From positions 89,412 to 153,411 of the forward strand of contig MNCI01025159.1 in assembly GCA_015680685.1 (NCBI GenBank): a stretch of 64,000 nt of DNA. Reading direction: 5' to 3'. The notes under the pieces were generated by a model that had not been told where the DNA came from, did no database searches, and saw only the letters and a list, made by a program, of their open reading frames with translations. Positions within the stretch are counted from its first letter, which is position 1. The number at the start of each line of letters is the position of its first letter. Both the position numbers and the translations under genes were made by a program. This DNA comes from Gnetum montanum. Its lineage: Eukaryota > Streptophyta > Gnetopsida > Gnetales > Gnetaceae. Positions 58,318 through 64,000 of this stretch are shown here, in pieces.

Positions 58318-59490
58318 AACCTAAGAAGAGCTAGGTACAAGTAATAAATTAAGACATGAAGAGCATGAAGTATACCTTCTAGATGATATTTTCTTTGTTA
58401 TATGAAATCGAAACAAAGGTAGACAAGAATTTTGGTCCTAGCCATATCCATATGTGTGATGTTGAAGACATATTTTGTTTAGATGAAGAAGTTTCATAAC
58501 CAGGTGAAGACGAAGTGGATGAAGAGTAAGGAAAATCTAAGTATGGAAATGTAGAAAACCATCAATTAAGGATTCCAGTGGGAGAAAATCCTATTACTTA
58601 GATGATAACTCCAAGGAATCGAATGGTTTTAAACACTTGTTCTTTAGGCAAGCTCGATGAGAAAGATGAGGCAAGACTCTCATATGTAAAATTGAGGACT
58701 TTCAATGTTATAGAGGGAACCAATGCTTTTTTGAATTAGATAAATATACTTGAAAAGCATTTATAGTTGGAAGAGGTACCAAATAACTTTCAAGTACCTT
58801 TTACTAAATCCATGTTGGAGGGTATGACTTCTACTTGGTGGGAAAAGGAGTCCTAGGATTATGAAAGATAAAATAGTCAACCTAACAAAGATTGAGATCT
58901 CATAAAATATAGGTTGAAGAGAAAATTTAAATAGTATCATCAAAGAAAAGAAACCATTATAAAGTTAAAATTCCTAAGGTAAGATGATAATAATTTCAAA
59001 GAATTCTACATCGAATTTTGTGATCTATTCCATCAAGCTAAGGTGAACTAAGAGGAATATGAACATGCTTCAATTATTTTAGGAGGTGTTAAATTGGTGT
59101 ACTAGTAGGAGTTCTATTTTATGAGCCAAAATAACTTGATAAGGCTTATTATTTAGCACTTAAGGCTAATAGAAAATTAGGTGGATTTAGAAATAGGATC
59201 AAACAAAATTTCAAAGGGAGGATGAAGGGCTCAAGATCTAAGAAAGCCTCCAAGGACAAATATGAAGATAAGAAGGAAAGCCAAGATGAGAAGTCTAAAA
59301 GAGACTATGAAACGTGAAAAGCCAAGAAGAACCAAGGAAGGAAAGACAAAGTGCAAGACAGCAGCTCATCGAAAATCTAGGGCTTCAAGTGTGTAGAATG
59401 AGAACACAAGCAATGGGAATGTCCACTTCATAAGAAAGCCAAGGGAAAGGATGTGCAGACCATGGAGGTGGGAGAGACATCAAGATAATA
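58318..59490 (+). pseudogene. Element E gag (decayed)
   Basis: The core at about 58690-59100 includes LRTFNVIEGTNAFLN, FTKSMLEGMTSTWWEKES, FKEFYIEFCDLFHQAKVN and ASIILGGVK, matching the FxG..PxxWL, A.xWW and F.FY.LxQ steps of Gypsy gag. A Lys-rich region follows (59200-59350), then a broken zinc knuckle (KCVE, HKQWECP) near 59390-59425. Several stops. Confidence 0.75.
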
Positions 59491-59559
59491 TCTTCAGAGA
59501 GGTAATCCTAATGCTCCAAAAATTAAGGATATTTCAAAATTAAATTCCTATGCATTCAT

Positions 59560-60010
59560 GGGGAACATAAATTGAAAAGATCATCCTAATAGGAAATTAT
59601 TGTTCTAGATTGCGGCTAGTTGTTTGCTTAGTGGGAAATGAATTGATGTTTTAATTGATGGGGGAGCATAAGGAAATGTTATTTCTTCTAGGGTAGTTTC
59701 TAGATGGGTTTAGTAACTAATCCTTATCCAAGACCCTATATGATGAATTGGTTATAGAGAGATTTTTCCCTAGAGGTAAGGGAACAATGTACATTGAAAT
59801 TTAATATTGGAAGTTTTTTTTTGATTTGATGAATAGTGATGTACTTCCAATAGATTTTACTAATGTAATTCTTAATAGATCTTGGAATTTTGACAATGGT
59901 GTTTAGTTTGATGAAGCACGAAATGTGTGAAGTGTTGTTAAACCTGATGGAATCCATAATTTGATTCCTACAATAGTTGAACAAGTGAGGTAGCAAACCT
60001 TAATTAATGC
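59560..60010 (+). pseudogene. Element E protease (decayed)
   Basis: VLIDGGA, then GNVISSRVVSRWV, at about 59650-59710: the active-site Asp-Gly-Gly-Ala is retained with one stop after it. Then NRSWNFDNGV at about 59870-59905, matching D. A frame of linker leads into RT. Confidence 0.75.
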
Positions 60011-60080
60011 TTTCTTAATCATTCTAAGAGAGAGGGAATTTATTAAGAAAAATGATAAAATTTATTTTGATTTTACAATT

Positions 60081-61000
60081 ATGATAGTATTTACTACTAA
60101 CCATGAAAATCTGTACGTTGAACTTCTTACATGTGTGCTAGGATTTAAGGAGAAATTTTCCAAGGTGTTTAAAGAGGAACTGGATGAACTACCATTGATG
60201 AGAAATGCACAACATCATATTAACTTCATCCCTGATTCTACCATTATAAATGAGAGAGCTTAATAGATAGCATCAAATAATATGGCTAAATTACAAAGGT
60301 AAGTAGAGGAGTTACCTGCAAATGGCTTCGTGAGAGAATACATTTCACCTTGTGTAGTTCTAGTAGTGCTAGTTCTAAAGAATGATAGTGATGAATGGAG
60401 GATCTGCATTGATTCTAAGGTATGAATAGGATATAGTAAGGTATAGGATTTTTATTCCAAGGATGGATGATATCATTGATGTCCTACCAATGCAAAGAAT
60501 TGTAGCAAAATTTATTTAAAGATTGGTTACCATCAAATTAAAATTAAACCTAGTGATGAGTGAAAGATAACTTTCAAGACACTGGATGGATTTTTTGAGT
60601 GCTTATTGATTCCATTTAGATTGAAGAATGCACCTAATACATTTATGATGTCGATTCACAATTTAATAAAGGAATTTATTGGTAAGTACTATATTCTCGT
60701 TTTTAAAAATATTTTTCTATATAGATCTAATGAGAAAGAACACTTGGGTCACTTAAGGATGGTGTGTCTTAATTTGGAGAAGGCATAGGTGGTGATTAAT
60801 GTGAAGAAAATTCATTTATTCAAGAGAGAAATCACATATTTGGAGCATGTGGTTTTTAGAAAACTAGATTCAAATAGAAGCTACCAAGGTGAAGGCTATT
60901 AGGAATTGGCCAACTCCTAATAATGTTGGGGAGGTAAGATCATTGTTGGTTTAGTAGGTTTTTATAGATGGTTCATCAAAACCTTTAGTGGTATTTCATG
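60081..61000 (+). pseudogene. Element E reverse transcriptase (decayed)
   Basis: 60081-60263 holds FKEELDELPLMRNAQHHINF. Then VEELPANGFVREYISPC, WRICIDSKV, KIGYHQIKIKPSDE and IPFRLKNAPNTFM. The box in 60606-60788 reads LVFKNIFLYRSNEKEH where the family has VYFDDILIYSKxxxEH, so both catalytic Asp residues are lost. Confidence 0.85.
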
Positions 61001-61119
61001 GCCTATGTTTACTTTGTTGAAAAAAAATAAGAACTTTAGATGCAATAATAAAACCCAAGGGATTTTTACCTTGTTGAAAGCAAAGATTACCAATGAATTT
61101 ATGCTTGTAATTCTAGATG

Positions 61120-61490
61120 TTTAGAAACTTTTTCAGGTGGAGGTAAATGCAAGTGGACTTTCCATTGTTGGGGTACTTTCACAAGAAGGTTGACCTATTG
61201 CTTTCTTTTAAAAAATTTGAATAAATCAACACAAAAATATAGTATATATGAGAAGGAATTATACAATATTCTTTAAGAAATCAAGCATTGGAGGCATTAC
61301 TTGTTTTCCAAAGAGTTCACTTTGATGATGGACCATAAAGCACTTTAATTTCTAAACTCAAAAAAGAAGTTTAGTGCAAAGAATATGAAGTGGGTTGCAT
61401 AGCTACAAGATTTTAATTTTTTTAATGCACAAAAATGAAAAATCCAATGCAACGACTAATGCATTATCTAGTATGCATGTGGTGAATTTT
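61120..61490 (+). pseudogene. Element E RNase H (decayed)
   Basis: VEVNASGLSIVGVLSQEG, KYSIYEKELYNIL, HWRHYLFSKEF, MMDHKAL, FSAKNMKWVA and LQDFNFF. The site in the DHKAL motif is kept, while the first Asp is Asn. The end of the domain is frame-shifted. Confidence 0.82.
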
Positions 61491-61789
61491 AGCATACATC
61501 ATATAGAAGGCATGGATGACTTTTCTTGTTTGTATGACCATGATGATGATTTTGGGTGGGTTTGGAGGAGCCTCAAATAATCATTGATAAGTAGGATAGA
61601 CTAGTGGAGGAACTATCATATTTAATATGAAATGTAATTTAAGAATAAAAAGGTATGTGTTTCTAATTTATGATTTAGGAAAAATATTTTATTTGAAAAT
61701 AATTATAGTGGCATGATAGGTGACATGGGTAAGGATAAAACAATGGAACTTGTGGATAGCCACTATTTTTAATCTAGAACGATAATAAA

Positions 61790-62070
61790 AGTTTCAAAAG
61801 TTATGAAGGAGTATTGGACATATCAAAATTTCAAAGAAAGTAAATGTGTGAATGGACACTATATGTCCTTGTTAATTCGCAAAAATCCATGGGAAAGTTT
61901 TGCAATAGAATTCATGACTAATATTCCAAAAACCAAATGTGGGAATTATGTAATTTTTGTTCTTATTGATAGGTTCTTCAAGATGGCACATTTTATTCTG
62001 TGCAAGAAGATGACTAATGCTTTTTGTAGAAAGTTACATGAAGTTGTAAGTTGTAATAGGTTGTAGTCTC
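61790..62070 (+). pseudogene. Element E integrase, N-terminal part of core
   Basis: 61803-62066 encodes NPWESFAIEFMTNIPKTKCG, then IFVLIDRFFKMAHFILCKK, matching PWExIxMDFVxGLPxT and VVVDRFSKMAHFIPCxK. The first catalytic Asp of the D-D-E triad (MDF) reads Glu. After the conserved REVV-like end the sequence becomes unrelated, so the second Asp, the Glu and the C-terminus are deleted. Confidence 0.8.
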
Positions 62071-62768
62071 CCACTATGAGTAGGTTCAAGTTGTAGCTAC
62101 TCTTAGGAGACTATCCAAACATTTTTCTAAAGATTGAAAACCTTCAATGTGCATTTAGGGATAAACTATAATCCCTTGGATGTGGTTTTGTAGGCAAAAT
62201 TTCTAGGTTACATTAACTTGTAGCCCAACCAAAAGTATATAAATGATGCCACTATGACGTCCTACAAGTCATAGGTACTGATAGTTAAATGAAATAAATC
62301 CATTAATAACTAGTGTTACTCATTTTACTTATAAACAATCTTAGATAGCTCTAAAATAGAGGAAAAATCTTACCAATGTGATAGCTATCAGCTGTAGTCA
62401 AATACAGTTCAATTAGTACTAAGTTAAATTACTAGTGTGTGCTAATATAATCCATAATTAGTCACATTTTAAGTAAATCTAGAGCATTATGGCTTATTAG
62501 TGAAATTAGTGACTCTAACGATGGCTTTATGAAGGGGTGTGATACACTTATGTCTATCACAACTTATAGTAAAGGCATGCTTGCTACATTATTTTTGATG
62601 AGTATGGCCTATACTAGATTAAAAGAATGAGCATAATATTTTAGGTTTAGCATTAAAATTTATAATTTTTATATTTTTTTATTGACTATGAGACACAACA
62701 ACTTGTAGTTATGAGGTAAAATTTTAAATGAAGTTGGATAAGAAACTATGACTATCTAAGAGTCATAG
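62071..62768 (+). other. Element E 3' non-coding region
   Basis: 700 bp rich in GTTGTAG, ACTTGTAG and CTATGA motifs, like the sequence after integrase in D (minus strand, about 21300-21610). No coding capacity. Confidence 0.5.
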
Positions 62769-64000
62769 TGTAACACCCTACTAACTAGGCTATAACAGCC
62801 CATATGTTTGGTTGCGTGGTATATATGTTTCTTAATCAAGATTGTGTTGTTATGTTCTTAAGTGGCTTCTACATGTTATTAGTTTGATATATTTTATATT
62901 TATACACTTTTTATTTCATGTTAATGAGCTTTCTAATGCATGTATGAATTAATGTTATTATACATCTTTTTGGTATCTATCTATATGTATGTGTATGTAT
63001 GTATGTATATTTCCATTCAACAAATGTGTACTAATCCTATTTCTAAGTGTGATAGGATTTCATGAGAGGCTTGATTGGGAGCATGCCATGATTTTTGATC
63101 TATGGTTTACTTGGTATTCCTTGTTGAATATGTTATAGCCTTGCTTAACATATTATGTTGGTAGCCAATTGAGTTATATTTAATTTAATTATTTTAAAAT
63201 TTTTTATTTTATAAGATTTATTAGAATATCTTTGGATAGTTGTTTATTAGCATATGATTTATTATTTTTGGTATTTATGAATGTTACATGAGAGTAGAAG
63301 AAGTTATGTATGTGATGAGGGAGATTAATGAAAGTATTCTTTTAGTTCAAATCTTGTTCTTGATAATTGGTCAATTTTTTTCCATGAATTTTGATAATCT
63401 TTCATAAAAACATATATGAGTTTTTCATTCCAGACATCTTAATGCTTTTCAAAAGATGATGGAGAGGTATTGCTAGAGATTGAAGATTATGGAATTCGAA
63501 TTGGTTGTGATTTTGAGTGGATCTTTGTTGTGTTTATTATTCTCATGTGGATTTCATTATATAGTTTATAGGTCTGTAATATTGGATTCCTTTCCATTTT
63601 AGTTTTTATATGTAGGTTTTATGCATACTATGTGATATCAGTTTTGTAAATTGACTTCTTAGATATAATGTGTGTTTATGGAAAATATGAGTATTATTTT
63701 TGACTATTTGAGAAAGAAGATTTATGTAATTCTGATTTAGATTAAGAATTGTGTAGAAATAATTTTTGGATATACAGCTTTCTTCGTTTGGTATTTTTTT
63801 GTTGTAATTTCTTTTCTTTAATCTAGGGTTTCAAGGTGTAGAGAATTAGTTTGGCAGATTATATGATGATTACTAAAACATCTATATGTTTTTCATATTT
63901 TTTAAATAAGGTTAAATATATAGCATTCCAGAATCCTCGTGAAATTCTCTAAACGTTATAAAAAATAAAATCCTAATATATATTTTATAATTTTATTTAT
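62769..64000 (+). repeat. Possible 3' LTR of element E (incomplete)
   Basis: TGTAACACCCTACTAACTAGG is a common type of plant Gypsy LTR start and lies where a 3' LTR is expected. I found no convincing partner copy before 58250, so this is tentative. A TATG/TGTA microsatellite lies at 62981-63008. Nothing coding is seen to the window end. Confidence 0.35.

Larger units (their letters stand above)
58252..64000 (+). mobile_element. Element E: chromovirus-like Gypsy element, truncated by the window end
   Basis: Plus-strand gag, protease, RT, RNase H and the start of integrase, in the same family as D by shared motifs in protease, RT and RNase H. A weak initiator-Met-like primer site (TTGTTATTAGACTC) lies at 58252-58265. 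Integrase ends abruptly near 62066. A possible 3' LTR starts at 62769. Confidence 0.75.

Overview
This is a stretch of nuclear repeat DNA from a seed plant with a large, slowly turning-over genome. A gymnosperm is my guess from the age and nesting of the repeats, but the sequence does not prove it. I see no intact host gene, rRNA or tRNA gene. Almost everything recognisable is Ty3/Gypsy LTR retrotransposon, old and full of stops. Transitions at former CpG sites, clearest in the primer-binding sites, point to long methylation of silenced copies.

Layout: element F (3494-16309, target duplication GTAGG) is a short element with two ~1.2-1.3 kb LTRs and only ~410 bp inside. Its second LTR is split by element A (5395-15314, duplication GTAAC), an Athila-like Gypsy element read on the minus strand with gag, protease, RT, RNase H and integrase all recognisable. 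Positions 16315-21750 hold no recognisable gene. Then comes a nest of three: D, a minus-strand chromovirus-like Gypsy relic (21757-22612 plus 50325-53110), is split inside RNase H by B (22613-50324, duplication CATTT). B is related to A; it has lost pol but keeps gag and an extra sense-strand ORF. B is split in turn by C (25421-43783), an 18.4 kb plus-strand Tat/Ogre-like element with ~2 kb LTRs. Element E (about 58250 to the window end) is a plus-strand relative of D.

The most unusual object is in C. Between protease and RT, where Ogre-type elements are known to carry an intron, lies a candidate 6.4 kb sense-strand intron (30136-36576). Inside it, on the opposite strand, is a decayed but well-defined multi-exon gene (about 35700 to 30968) with its own TATA box. 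Its GT-AG introns preserve the reading frame through four consecutive phase-1/phase-0 junctions and through two more at its 5' end; one junction (near 33.7 kb) is unresolved. Antisense introns are not removed from the genomic RNA, so a retroelement can carry such a gene through reverse transcription unchanged. The gene lies between two blocks of a tandem repeat and shares a palindromic GCTACGCTACGTAGCGTAGC-like motif with the LTRs of C. In each LTR this motif recurs about every 190 bp upstream of the TATA box. C also has a perfect 16-bp inverted repeat directly before its 3' LTR.

Limits: all calls come from reading the sequence by eye. Lineage names rest on recognised motifs, and edges of decayed genes are approximate unless target duplications or splice sites fix them.
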